42,869 nucleotides of DNA from JBGMEA01 sp964444065 (GTDB taxonomy: Bacteria; Bacillota; Clostridia; Eubacteriales; Anaerofustaceae). The stretch spans positions 1 through 42,869 of the forward strand of contig CAYUFL010000010.1 of NCBI GenBank assembly GCA_964444065.1. The letters run 5' to 3'. Positions 16,966 through 25,285 of the stretch are shown piece by piece. The notes under the pieces are model-generated. The model searched no databases. It saw nothing but the letters and a program-made list of their open reading frames with translations, and was not told the origin of the DNA. Made by a program: the position numbers and the translations under genes. The stretch's first letter is position 1; the number at the start of each line of letters is the position of its first letter.

Positions 16966-18162
16966 ATGCAAACAGATTTGCAATTATCCGAAACCGAACT
17001 GACACTTCGTATGACTAAATTTCAACAGAAAATGAATCGAATGTATCCAGACTGGGAAATGGCGGTAATCACGAGCGATATGAATCAATATTATTTTACC
17101 GGTACGATTCAGCGCGGTATGCTCATAATACGCCGGGAAGGGGAGTCTGTGCTTTGGGTTCGAAGAAGCTACGAGAGGGCAATCATGGAGAGCAGTTTTG
17201 CCAATATTATCGAGATGCCATCCTTTCGATCGGCGGCTGCAGCGTATGCAGATCTTCCCAAAACAGTTTATTTGGAAAAAAATCAGGTAACAATGAACTG
17301 GTACGAAATGTTTTCGAAATATTTCCATTTTGAGTCTGTAATTGGAATCGATCGATTGTTGCAATCGGTTCGTTCGGTGAAAACCGATTATGAAATAAAT
17401 CAACAGAGGGAAGCGGGCAGAAGACACCGCATTTTGACGGAGCAACGAGTTCCGTGTCTGCTCAAAGAGGGGATCAGCGAGGTCGAGCTTGTGGGAGAGA
17501 TATTCAATGAGGCAATCAGACTCGGGCATCACGGGCTCTCCAGATTTTCGGGAAACAATGGGGATATGTATATGGGCTATGTCGCTTTTTCTGAGAGCGG
17601 TCTTTATCCGACAAGTTTTGACGGTCCCGGAGGGATTGCAGGGATATCTCCTGCTACACCGTATTTGGGCAGTGCAAGCAGAAAACTGAAAAAAGGTGAT
17701 ATTGTGTTAGTAGATTTCGGGTTTGGGTATCATGGATACAGTACGGATAAGACTTCTTTGTATTCGTTTGGATCGAAACCGGAACAGATCGTTTCCGACA
17801 CATTCTCACAGTGTGCGGAAATTATGTGGAAAACAGCGGAACTGATGAAGCCCGGCGCGGTTCCTGCTCAGATATATGAAACAATTATGGCAGATACACC
17901 CGATACGATAAAAAAAGGATTGATGGGTTATAAAGACAGAACCGTCAAATTTTTGGGACACGGAATCGGATTGCATATCGATGAGTATCCGGTCATTGCA
18001 ATGGGGTTTGATGAGCCCCTTCAGGCGAATATGACAATTGCACTCGAACCGAAAAAAGGAATCGAGGGTTATGGATTGATCGGGACGGAAGAAACATTTC
18101 TGATTGAAGAGAACGGCTCTATTTGTATAACCGGGGAAACATCGAAGATCATTGAAGTATGA
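16966..18162 (+). CDS. M24-family metallopeptidase (Xaa-Pro aminopeptidase/prolidase type)
   Basis: Cytosolic two-metal peptidase of the pita-bread fold, 398 residues. An N-terminal creatinase-like domain (about 10-150) precedes the catalytic domain. All metal-ligand motifs are present: the Asp pair in VDFGFGYHGYSTD, His in LGHGIGLHIDEYP, Glu in ALEPKKG and Glu in IGTEETFLI. The family removes N-terminal residues next to proline or cleaves Xaa-Pro dipeptides, but substrate preference within M24 is hard to read from sequence. The ATG has a GAGGT site 8 bp upstream. It is a single-gene transcript and converges with a metallophosphoesterase gene; no clear terminator is seen in the 43 bp between them. 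Confidence 0.9.
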   Translation: MQTDLQLSETELTLRMTKFQQKMNRMYPDWEMAVITSDMNQYYFTGTIQRGMLIIRREGESVLWVRRSYERAIMESSFANIIEMPSFRSAAAAYADLPKTVYLEKNQVTMNWYEMFSKYFHFESVIGIDRLLQSVRSVKTDYEINQQREAGRRHRILTEQRVPCLLKEGISEVELVGEIFNEAIRLGHHGLSRFSGNNGDMYMGYVAFSESGLYPTSFDGPGGIAGISPATPYLGSASRKLKKGDIVLVDFGFGYHGYSTDKTSLYSFGSKPEQIVSDTFSQCAEIMWKTAELMKPGAVPAQIYETIMADTPDTIKKGLMGYKDRTVKFLGHGIGLHIDEYPVIAMGFDEPLQANMTIALEPKKGIEGYGLIGTEETFLIEENGSICITGETSKIIEV

Positions 18163-18205
18163 AAATCGGTCGGATTATTCTGCATATGAGATAGAGGCAT
18201 GTTTA

Positions 18206-19069
18206 TTATTGCGTACATAATTCTAGTATAACGACTTCGGGACGATTGAAAATTCGAATCGGTATGACGCTGTTGCCGAGACCTCGACTGACGAGCATTT
18301 CAGTCTTGTCCAACTGATAGATCCCTTCGCTGTATGCCGGAAACCACCCTTGATTCGGCGCATAAATACCGCCTACAAAAGGTAATCTGAATTGTCCGCC
18401 ATGTGCATGCCCACTCAACACCAAATCAAATCCGCATGCAGAATAAACGGAAAGCAATTCGGGTCGATGAGAGATCAGAATGTTAAATACGCCGGGCTGC
18501 ATCAATCGTATGATTGACGAGTCTTGTCTTTGTCCTGCGTCGGAAAGAATGGAGTCTACCATCTCGGGATCAGCCAGTCCGACCAGATTGATGCAATCAT
18601 CGCCTTTTTTAATGATTGCCGAACGATCATCCATAATCGTAACGTATGGGGAAATGTCGTTTAAAAACTGCTGATATTCCGCTTGCGGAAGGTACGATTC
18701 GTGGTTTCCGCTGACATAGTATATTTGTGCGTATACCGCTGCCTGACGGACAAATGATAATGCAGTTGCATAATCAGTGTGGTTACTGTCGAGCAGATCG
18801 CCTGTAATGACAATGATATCCGGATGTGCTTTTATGATTATTTTTATCAGCCTGACGTTGTCTTTACCAAAATTCTTATTGTGCAAATCAGAAATTTGCA
18901 TGATGCTGAAACCATTAAATGCATCCGGAATTTTATTGTTGCAGTAGTTTTGGCTGCTGGTCACGATGGCATTGTTCTGAACGATAAAAAATGCGATTAG
19001 AATGCATATCGCAGAAAAAAAAGTCAAGTATTTGATTCTTTTGGAGAGGATCTTTTTTTTCACAGTCAA
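18206..19069 (-). CDS. Membrane-anchored metallophosphoesterase (YkuE-like)
   Basis: Calcineurin-type phosphoesterase of 287 residues with one N-terminal membrane anchor (about 12-30, YLTFFSAICILIAFFIVQ) and the catalytic domain probably outside the membrane. Metal-binding motifs appear in order: ISDLHN, TGDLLDSN, GNHESY, SHRPE and SGHAHGGQF. Members act on phospholipid head groups, UDP-linked lipids or cyclic nucleotides, so the substrate cannot be assigned. Two starts are possible: TTG at 19069 (GGAGTGA 6 bp upstream) and GTG at 19063. TTG fits the ribosome site better. The gene follows the hydrolase-like gene on the same strand, but a terminator lies between them, so it is probably its own unit. 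Confidence 0.85.
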   Translation of the reverse strand: MTVKKKILSKRIKYLTFFSAICILIAFFIVQNNAIVTSSQNYCNNKIPDAFNGFSIMQISDLHNKNFGKDNVRLIKIIIKAHPDIIVITGDLLDSNHTDYATALSFVRQAAVYAQIYYVSGNHESYLPQAEYQQFLNDISPYVTIMDDRSAIIKKGDDCINLVGLADPEMVDSILSDAGQRQDSSIIRLMQPGVFNILISHRPELLSVYSACGFDLVLSGHAHGGQFRLPFVGGIYAPNQGWFPAYSEGIYQLDKTEMLVSRGLGNSVIPIRIFNRPEVVILELCTQ

Positions 19070-19126
19070 TCATCACTCCGCGGTACGTTATGACAATGAG
19101 TCATTATATTTATTTACAAAAGAAAA

Positions 19127-19146
19127 AAGGCGGTTGCAATCGCCTT
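19127..19146 (-). terminator. Terminator of the hydrolase-like membrane protein gene
   Basis: Stem AAGGCG / CGCCTT with an 8-nt loop, followed on the minus strand by TTTTCTTTTG, 9 bp past the stop at 19155. Confidence 0.75.
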
Positions 19147-19154
19147 CGTAATTA

Positions 19155-20768
19155 TCAGTTCAGAAACATGGTTGTTTGTGCGAATACCAACAACTGGAAC
19201 AACACGGTTTTTACAAGTGCGTTGACGCGTGTCGGGCTGTTTAACGGGATCAGCAGTTTCTCGGTACTCAGTACGAACAGAAGTATGGCAATTTCCAGCA
19301 GTGTCATAAATGCTGTGTTGTACATACCGATTACAGCGAATATAACAGGAGCGGCAAACAGCAACATATAATTCATTAAAATCAGTTTGAACGTCGTTTT
19401 GCCACAATCGCAAAACAGACGACGTTCTTTTTCATCTATATAAAAGATGAAGTAGCAGGAAGCGGCGAATATTACAATCCATAACCATTTTGATAAATAA
19501 GAGAATAGGTAAGTCATACCGGTTAACGATGTTACGGTAAGAACGCAGAGCAAAATTGCGCCTGCAATCAATCCTGCTTTTACGTTTTTTGAGGTATCGA
19601 ATACAAATAATTTTTTTCCCAAATCATAGCTGAAATTGGTGAATTTATACAACAGATACATGATGATACCGTAAGAGCAAACCAAGGACAGCCTGAAAAT
19701 GTCATTATACGGATAGCTGATCGGAATAAGATAGAGCGCTAACGGAAACATCACAATACATACCAGCCCCGGTATCCATGCCAAAAGTTTATGCCGAATG
19801 AAATGTTCCGGAAGCGCGAGGCATGTCTGTTTGATATAAGCGGATTTCTTTTTCGTATATTCCTGAGTGGTGAAAAATATGCCCATCAGTAAGAGAAAAA
19901 CAACAGCAAGGGATGCGACTCTTCCAAATAATAAATTTTGTGGTGCATAATGAATCGAGTTGATTCCTGCAATATACGAAACAGTACTTTGTATAACAGA
20001 TACATCGGAGATTAACAGATAATGAACAGAATATCCGATTTCCGAGTAAGTGACTGTGTTGAGCGTATTTCCGATGGAGCCGTCTGTCGGACTTGTTTGC
20101 AGCATATCGCTCAGTTTTTGATTGTCTGCGGCAGTGGAGATATTGTCCATGTGCGATGCAATAATGTGGTATGCGGTGCCTCCGGTATACTGGTCAATCC
20201 CGCTTACCCACGCAAGTTCACTGTCTTTCGAAAAGTTTAGAACATTATATTGTATTTTATCGGTCAGATTGATATCTGTTCCGATCAGTGTAACGCTTTC
20301 CGGTTGTAAATATCCAAGTGCGATCGTCTGCAAAACCGCCCGAGCACCTGTGCCATATCCAATCACGTGAATATTCGAGACCTTCATATTTGCCAGTTGC
20401 GAATAGGAAACCATTGCATCATAAAACTGTTCGGCGATATAAGTTCCGTCATTGGAATGGAATGGTATGTTGCCTTCAGAACCTCCCTGAGAAGGGAAAT
20501 CAAATAAATAAATGCCGTATCCCAGTTTGCTGAGTTCATAAACCAAAGAAGTCAATTCGCTTTTATCGTGCGCGAGATCTGTGGCAATAACAATACCATG
20601 CCCGTTTTGGGATGGCAAATATTTTGCACTCAAATGAATATTATCGAGATTCTGGAATTTAACACTGCTCATTTCGTAGTACGGAAGGCTGAAGTATGTA
20701 TTGAACGCCAGACAGGCGACCAATAAGATCAGTTCGCCGATCAGTAAAAACTTTGTTATTTTTTTCAT
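19155..20768 (-). CDS. Polytopic membrane protein with alpha/beta-hydrolase-like domain lacking the nucleophile Ser
   Basis: 537 residues. An N-terminal anchor (about 5-27) is followed by an extracytoplasmic alpha/beta-hydrolase-like domain (about 45-275) and then a C-terminal half with roughly seven membrane helices. The hydrolase part has GHGIVIATDLAHDKSE, a YLFDFPSQGGSEGN strand-loop resembling the family's DxRGxGxS turn, and the elbow VIGYGTGARAV. Where active members have G-x-S-x-G the sequence reads G-Y-G-T-G, so the Ser nucleophile is Gly and hydrolysis is doubtful. I do not recognise the membrane half. The ATG has a TAGGATGA site. It stands alone between its promoter at 20811-20840 and a terminator. 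Function unknown; a ligand-binding or cell-envelope role is possible. Confidence 0.75.
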   Translation of the reverse strand: MKKITKFLLIGELILLVACLAFNTYFSLPYYEMSSVKFQNLDNIHLSAKYLPSQNGHGIVIATDLAHDKSELTSLVYELSKLGYGIYLFDFPSQGGSEGNIPFHSNDGTYIAEQFYDAMVSYSQLANMKVSNIHVIGYGTGARAVLQTIALGYLQPESVTLIGTDINLTDKIQYNVLNFSKDSELAWVSGIDQYTGGTAYHIIASHMDNISTAADNQKLSDMLQTSPTDGSIGNTLNTVTYSEIGYSVHYLLISDVSVIQSTVSYIAGINSIHYAPQNLLFGRVASLAVVFLLLMGIFFTTQEYTKKKSAYIKQTCLALPEHFIRHKLLAWIPGLVCIVMFPLALYLIPISYPYNDIFRLSLVCSYGIIMYLLYKFTNFSYDLGKKLFVFDTSKNVKAGLIAGAILLCVLTVTSLTGMTYLFSYLSKWLWIVIFAASCYFIFYIDEKERRLFCDCGKTTFKLILMNYMLLFAAPVIFAVIGMYNTAFMTLLEIAILLFVLSTEKLLIPLNSPTRVNALVKTVLFQLLVFAQTTMFLN

Positions 20769-20780
20769 GTCATCCTACCC

Positions 20781-20803
20781 TTACAAATTTATTGAATTTG
20801 TAA
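20781..20803 (-). promoter_or_regulatory. 9-bp inverted repeat at the transcription start of the hydrolase-like gene
   Basis: Perfect TTACAAATT-N5-AATTTGTAA palindrome immediately downstream of the -10 box and about 12 bp before the start codon. This is the right place for a repressor operator; it could instead be a leader hairpin. Confidence 0.5.
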
Positions 20804-20810
20804 CACGGGC

Positions 20811-20840
20811 ATTATAACACATATGAAATGGCGAAAACAA
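20811..20840 (-). promoter_or_regulatory. Promoter of the hydrolase-like gene
   Basis: Minus strand TTGTTT (20840-20835), 18-bp spacer, extended -10 TGT-TATAAT (20816-20811). Confidence 0.6.
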
Positions 20841-20910
20841 TATGAATTATCGCTGAAACGAGCAATATGCTTGATTAATGGCAAGAAATTCTCTAAAATA
20901 TAGAAAGCAG

Positions 20911-20938
20911 TTGCATTTTTTCTGCAGTTGCGTATAAT
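20911..20938 (+). promoter_or_regulatory. Promoter of ktrB-ktrA-rRNA methylase
   Basis: TTGCAT (20911-20916), 16-bp spacer, TATAAT (20933-20938), about 52 bp before the ktrB start. Confidence 0.7.
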
Positions 20939-20990
20939 ATAGTGAATCGAGAAGAATCAAAATTTTCGGAAAGATAAAGATTATAACAAA

Positions 20991-22364
20991 ATGAAACTGT
21001 TTAATATAATGAACAAAATCGGTGTTCAGTTAAAGAGAATGACCCATCCTCAGATACTGGTGATCGGTTTTGCTGCATTAATCATAACTGGTGCTCTCCT
21101 GCTAATGCTGCCAATTGCTACAACAGACGGTCAAGGGGCCAGTTTTCTTACTGCCCTTTTTACATCCACGTCTGCGGTTTGTGTGACGGGATTGGTGGTT
21201 GTTGATACCGGTACCTATTGGGCAACATTCGGGCAAGTTGTTATCTTGTTGCTGATTCAGATCGGTGGGTTGGGCTTTATGGCAATGGCCACATTGCTGT
21301 TCTTGATTACCGGCAAAAAAATCAGCATGAAAAGCCGTATGCTTTTGAAAACCTCATTTAGCGCAGACAGTTTGGAAGGCATTATCCGATACGTGAAATA
21401 TGTTATATTCTTTACCTTGATAGTTGAGGCGATCGGGGCGGTTTTGCTCTGCGGGGTATTCATACCTGCATATGGCGTGGAACGAGGCGTTTTCATGAGT
21501 GTATTTCATGCGGTCTCTGCTTTTTGCAACGCAGGTTTTGACATTGTGGGCGGTGGAGTCGGATTTATGCCGTTTGTCACCAATATTCTTCTTAATCTCG
21601 TAATTGTATGTTTGATTATCATCGGTGGAATCGGTTTTGCAGTGGCGATGGATGTCATATCGAAAAGAAAATTCAGTCAATATGAATTCAATACGAAAAT
21701 TGTTCTGATTGCAACAGGGTTTCTGATTTTGTTCGGTACACTGAGCGTTTTTACCAGCGAATACAACAATCCGAATACCATAGGAGATTTACCGTTTTTC
21801 GGGAAAGTGTTGGCATCGCTTTTTACATCAGTCACGCCGAGAACTGCAGGGTTCAACACAGTAAACATTGGTTCATTGCATTCATTTACGAAAATGGTTA
21901 TCATGCTTCTGATGTTTATCGGTGGCTCACCCGGTTCTACAGCAGGCGGGGTCAAAACGACATCATTCAGTGTGTTTATTTTGGCAATGTTCCGAACCAT
22001 TCAGGGATATGATGAAATCAGAGTATATCAGAGAAGGATTAACAGCAGCGTGATCAAAAAGGCAATGGCAATTACAATGCTGGGTATTATTTGGATATTG
22101 ACAGCTACTACTGTGCTGTATGTCAGCGAAGGACAAATACCACTTGGAAACCTGATGTTTGAAGTAGTATCTGCATTTGGTACAGTCGGTCTTTCGACCG
22201 GTATTACGTCAAATTTGAGCTCGGTCAGCAGAGTGGTAATTATTCTCACAATGTTTTTTGGCAGAGTTGGTGTAATGACAGTAGCATACGCGATCAATCG
22301 ATTCAATGAGATGAGAAATACAATGGGGTCATATAAGTATCCTGACGGTAATTTGCTGCTATAA
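20991..22364 (+). CDS. ktrB: Potassium uptake channel subunit KtrB/TrkH
   Basis: Membrane subunit of the Ktr potassium uptake system, 457 residues, built of four pore-helix repeats. The selectivity-loop sequences of each repeat are visible: STSAVCVTGLVVVDTG, AVSAFCNAGFDIVGG, SVTPRTAGFNTV and SAFGTVGLSTGI, plus GGSPGSTAGGVKTT, which marks the intramembrane-loop region. The start at 20991 has a GGAAAGATAAAG stretch as a weak ribosome site; a second ATG at 21009 has none. KtrA follows 35 bp downstream, and together they import K+ with Na+ or H+ coupling for osmoregulation. Confidence 0.94.
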   Translation: MKLFNIMNKIGVQLKRMTHPQILVIGFAALIITGALLLMLPIATTDGQGASFLTALFTSTSAVCVTGLVVVDTGTYWATFGQVVILLLIQIGGLGFMAMATLLFLITGKKISMKSRMLLKTSFSADSLEGIIRYVKYVIFFTLIVEAIGAVLLCGVFIPAYGVERGVFMSVFHAVSAFCNAGFDIVGGGVGFMPFVTNILLNLVIVCLIIIGGIGFAVAMDVISKRKFSQYEFNTKIVLIATGFLILFGTLSVFTSEYNNPNTIGDLPFFGKVLASLFTSVTPRTAGFNTVNIGSLHSFTKMVIMLLMFIGGSPGSTAGGVKTTSFSVFILAMFRTIQGYDEIRVYQRRINSSVIKKAMAITMLGIIWILTATTVLYVSEGQIPLGNLMFEVVSAFGTVGLSTGITSNLSSVSRVVIILTMFFGRVGVMTVAYAINRFNEMRNTMGSYKYPDGNLLL

Positions 22365-22399
22365 TTATTTTTTGTTTCTGATAAGGAAAAGGAGAACAA

Positions 22400-23053
22400 A
22401 TGAAACAATTTGCAATATTCGGGTTGGGGAGTTTCGGATCGTCTCTGGCAACCAACCTGTATAATTTAGGGCATGATGTATATGCGATTGATAAATCGGA
22501 AGAATTGATCAATGCAATTGCAGACCAGGTAACCTATGCTGTACAGGCAGATGTTACGGATATTCATGCTTTGAAATCCATCGGTATACAAAATGTAGAT
22601 GTCGTGATCATCGCATTGTCTACCGATTTGAATGCATCATTTCTCGGCGTGATTAATGCCAAGGAACTCGGCGTTAAAACCGTTTATGCGAAGGCGCAGA
22701 ACGATACACACACAAAAGTATTGTATCAATTGGGTGTAGACAAGGTGATTTCGCCGGAAAAAGAAATGGGTAAAAAAATCGCATACAGTTTGACCAATTC
22801 TTCGTTCCTGGATTTGGTGGAACTCGACCCGACACACACGCTGATGGAGTTGGAAGCACTGCCAAATTGGAAGGATCATACGCTGATTGATCTAAATCTG
22901 CGTGTTAAATACAACATAAACGTCATTATCATTAAACGCAATGACAATGTTATTATCAATCCGCTGCCGGAAGAGATTATTCACGCAAAAGACAGACTGA
23001 TTGTTCTGGGCGACAGTTCTGAAATCAACAAACTGACAATGAGGCAGAAATGA
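22400..23053 (+). CDS. ktrA: Potassium uptake regulator KtrA (RCK domain)
   Basis: Cytosolic gating ring subunit (217 residues) that binds nucleotide and opens KtrB. RCK-N Rossmann domain at 1-130 with IFGLGSFGSSLA (6-17) and the acidic strand end AIDKSEE; RCK-C domain at about 135-217 with DHTLIDLNLRVKYNINVIIIKR and DRLIVLGDSSEI. The AAGGAGAA site is strong. It follows ktrB in the same direction and is separated by one base from the next gene, an RNA methyltransferase, so all three are probably one transcript from 20911. Confidence 0.95.
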   Translation: MKQFAIFGLGSFGSSLATNLYNLGHDVYAIDKSEELINAIADQVTYAVQADVTDIHALKSIGIQNVDVVIIALSTDLNASFLGVINAKELGVKTVYAKAQNDTHTKVLYQLGVDKVISPEKEMGKKIAYSLTNSSFLDLVELDPTHTLMELEALPNWKDHTLIDLNLRVKYNINVIIIKRNDNVIINPLPEEIIHAKDRLIVLGDSSEINKLTMRQK

Positions 23054-23054
23054 T

Positions 23055-23792
23055 ATGCTGAGTTCGAAAGACAATTCGCTGATCAAATTGGTCAGAAGTC
23101 TTGAGATGAAAAAATATCGAGATGAGCATAGACTTTTTGTTATTGAAGGCGATAAATTTGTAAGAGATGCGCTCGCCGCAAATTTTCATGCAGAGTACCT
23201 GCTTGTTTCAGAAACGTATACATTTGAGCATGCAATTGATTTTGAAACCATTTCTCTGACAGATGCACTGTTTGCAACGATTTCAAAGACAAAAACGCCG
23301 CAAGGGATCATGGGAGTTTTTCGAATTCCTCAAGTCACATTTTCAGAAGTGATGGACAAGAATCGAATTCTCTATCTGAACGGGGTACAAAACAGCGATA
23401 ATGTTGGTGCCTTAATTCGCAGCGCTGTTTGTGCGGGCTACGGTGCGGTGATTACGGATGAAACAACTGCTGATATTTATTCCGATAAAGCAGTAAGGGC
23501 AAGTGCGGGTGCTCTTTTGAATATCACGTGCGCACATGGTACGGTTGCGGATTTGTTTCGTCTGAAAGAAAATGGTTACATGGTGATCGCATCTGCGCTG
23601 GACGGACAAGTTGATTGTGACATTAACGCAGATAAAACCGTTTTAATTGTAGGAAACGAAGGAAGCGGAATAAGCTCCAATGTGAAACAGATATGTGATG
23701 TTCTTGTCAAAATTCCGATTTACGGATCTATCGATTCACTGAACGTTGCCTGCGCCGGAACTCTTTTGATGTATAAAACGGTCGGTTATTGA
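23055..23792 (+). CDS. SpoU/TrmH-family RNA 2'-O-methyltransferase
   Basis: Knotted (SPOUT) methyltransferase of 245 residues that methylates a ribose 2'-hydroxyl in rRNA or tRNA with SAM. The N-terminal substrate-binding domain covers residues 1-95 (KKYRDEHRLFVIEGDKFV). The catalytic domain carries the three family motifs: LNGVQNSDNVGALIRSA with Asn and Arg, LIVGNEGSGIS, and the knot KIPIYGSIDSLNVACAGTLLMY. It resembles the rRNA methylases often found beside pheS in Firmicutes, but exact target cannot be told. The start lies one base after the ktrA stop. A terminator follows. Confidence 0.9.
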   Translation: MLSSKDNSLIKLVRSLEMKKYRDEHRLFVIEGDKFVRDALAANFHAEYLLVSETYTFEHAIDFETISLTDALFATISKTKTPQGIMGVFRIPQVTFSEVMDKNRILYLNGVQNSDNVGALIRSAVCAGYGAVITDETTADIYSDKAVRASAGALLNITCAHGTVADLFRLKENGYMVIASALDGQVDCDINADKTVLIVGNEGSGISSNVKQICDVLVKIPIYGSIDSLNVACAGTLLMYKTVGY

Positions 23793-23796
23793 AAAT

Positions 23797-23820
23797 AAAA
23801 GTCGGTTTTCCCGGCTTTTT
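23797..23820 (+). terminator. Terminator after the rRNA methylase
   Basis: Stem AAAAGTCGG / CCGGCTTTT (one G-T pair), loop TTTTC, T-rich end. Confidence 0.85.
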
Positions 23821-23856
23821 ATTTATGCTGTATCGTTGTTATGGAACGGAGCATGC

Positions 23857-23886
23857 TTGATTCGAAAGCGGATATAGTGATATAAT
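23857..23886 (+). promoter_or_regulatory. Promoter of the nusB-xse-ispA operon
   Basis: TTGATT (23857-23862), 18-bp spacer, extended -10 TGA-TATAAT (TATAAT 23881-23886). Confidence 0.6.
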
Positions 23887-23966
23887 AATAAATTAGCAAC
23901 ATATGCTTAATGACTTTTATAAAGTCAATGAATATTATCCGTCACGAAAGTGGCAACGGAGGAATT

Positions 23967-24371
23967 GTGAAACGAAGTGAAGCCCGAGAAAAGGTTTTTA
24001 AAATATTATTCCAGAAAGATTTTCATGATGATTTTGAACAACAATACGAGAAATTGGCGCAGGACGAATCACTTGGCGGCGCACAGGGTGAGTACGCATT
24101 AAAGTCAATTCAGGGTATTTTGGATCATTTGGATGAGATTGATCAAACAATTGAAGAAAATCTGTCGGGATGGACCATATTGCGGCTTCCCAAAACGGTA
24201 TTGACTATTTTGCGGCTGGGTATTTACGAAATCAATTATAATCCAGATATTCCGCAAGTCAGCGCGATTGACGAAGCAGTGAAGTTGGCTCATATTTACT
24301 GTGACGAAAAAGATTCGGTATTTATAAACGGTCTGCTAAATAACGTATATAAGAAGGATCTGGTTGAATGA
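23967..24371 (+). CDS. nusB: Transcription antitermination factor NusB
   Basis: All-helical RNA-binding protein (134 residues) that binds boxA with NusE (S10) and prevents premature termination in rRNA operons. Typical motifs are KRSEAREKVFKILFQ at the N terminus and LRLGIYEINYNPDIPQVSAIDEAVKLA in the C-terminal half, then FINGLLNNV. The start is GTG at 23967 because GGAGGA lies 4 bp upstream; the longer frame has no ribosome site. First gene of a five-gene chain (nusB, TsaD-like, xseA, xseB, ispA) with 4-bp overlaps or gaps under 5 bp. Confidence 0.94.
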   Translation: MKRSEAREKVFKILFQKDFHDDFEQQYEKLAQDESLGGAQGEYALKSIQGILDHLDEIDQTIEENLSGWTILRLPKTVLTILRLGIYEINYNPDIPQVSAIDEAVKLAHIYCDEKDSVFINGLLNNVYKKDLVE

Positions 24372-25282
24372 TTATCGGCATCGATACCAGCAATTACACC
24401 ACATCGGTCAGCGTGGTATCAGAAGGCAGTGTACGATACGATCTCAGACGCATTTTAACCGTCAAGGATGGCGGGCGAGGTTTGCGTCAGTCTGAAGCAT
24501 TCTATCAGCATATTGAGAATCTTCCGGAACTTTTTGATCAAATCGGCGAGTTGAAACCGGATGCGGTTGCAGTTTCCGTTTCCCCCCGGAGGGTGGAAGG
24601 CTCTTATATGCCATGTTTCAAAGCAGGGATCTCCGTAGCGCGGATCATCTCGCAATTGAAAAGCATTCCATTGATTCGTACAACGCATCAGGAAGGGCAT
24701 ATCGAGGCCGCTTTATTTCATAACAACGATATGGATACAGAACGTTTCTTGTGTGTACAGCTTTCCGGAGGGACAACGGAACTGCTTCTGTGTAAAAAGG
24801 AGAAGGACGGGTTTTCGTCGAATATTATCGGCAGAACGATTGACATCAGCGCAGGACAATTAATTGACCGTGTGGGTGTATTATGCGGTTTGTCATTTCC
24901 CTGCGGTGCCGAAATGGATGCTGTTTACGACGAATCTGCTGTCATCAAGATGAAAACAAGCCTAAGCGGGAGTGATATCAGTTTTTCCGGTCTAGAAGCA
25001 CAATTATTGCGAGCAGGAAAAACTGCTTCCAATATTGAATTGATCAGCAGTTCATTTTATTACATATGCGCATCGGTATGCGAATCGGTTCAATTTGCGG
25101 CAAAAACATATGATTTGAAACAAGTGTTGTTTGCGGGGGGCGTCAGTTCCGGCACTAATATACGAGTGCAATTAAACAAGCTGGAACAGGTCGGGGTTTC
25201 TCCGTATTTCGCGGCGGATCATTTGGGAAACGACAATGCGGTCGGTGTTGCTTTGATCGGAGAACGCGTACAGAAAGGATGA
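24368..25282 (+). CDS. TsaD-like protein (Kae1/TsaD paralogue)
   Basis: ASKHA-fold protein of the Kae1/TsaD/YgjD family, 304 residues, shorter than true TsaD (about 340). True TsaD transfers the threonylcarbamoyl group to A37 of tRNA. The family metal site is present: His residues in THQEGHIEAALF and Asp in GNDNAVGVALIG. Nucleotide-binding features include IGIDTSNYTTSVSVV at the N terminus, VQLSGGTTELLL in the middle and VLFAGGVSSGTNIR near the end. Placement between nusB and xseA and the shorter length suggest a Clostridia-type paralogue rather than the essential TsaD, which is usually with tsaB/tsaE. ATGA overlap with nusB. Function of the paralogue is unknown to me. Confidence 0.82.
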   Translation: MIIGIDTSNYTTSVSVVSEGSVRYDLRRILTVKDGGRGLRQSEAFYQHIENLPELFDQIGELKPDAVAVSVSPRRVEGSYMPCFKAGISVARIISQLKSIPLIRTTHQEGHIEAALFHNNDMDTERFLCVQLSGGTTELLLCKKEKDGFSSNIIGRTIDISAGQLIDRVGVLCGLSFPCGAEMDAVYDESAVIKMKTSLSGSDISFSGLEAQLLRAGKTASNIELISSSFYYICASVCESVQFAAKTYDLKQVLFAGGVSSGTNIRVQLNKLEQVGVSPYFAADHLGNDNAVGVALIGERVQKG

Positions 25283-25285
25283 CAG

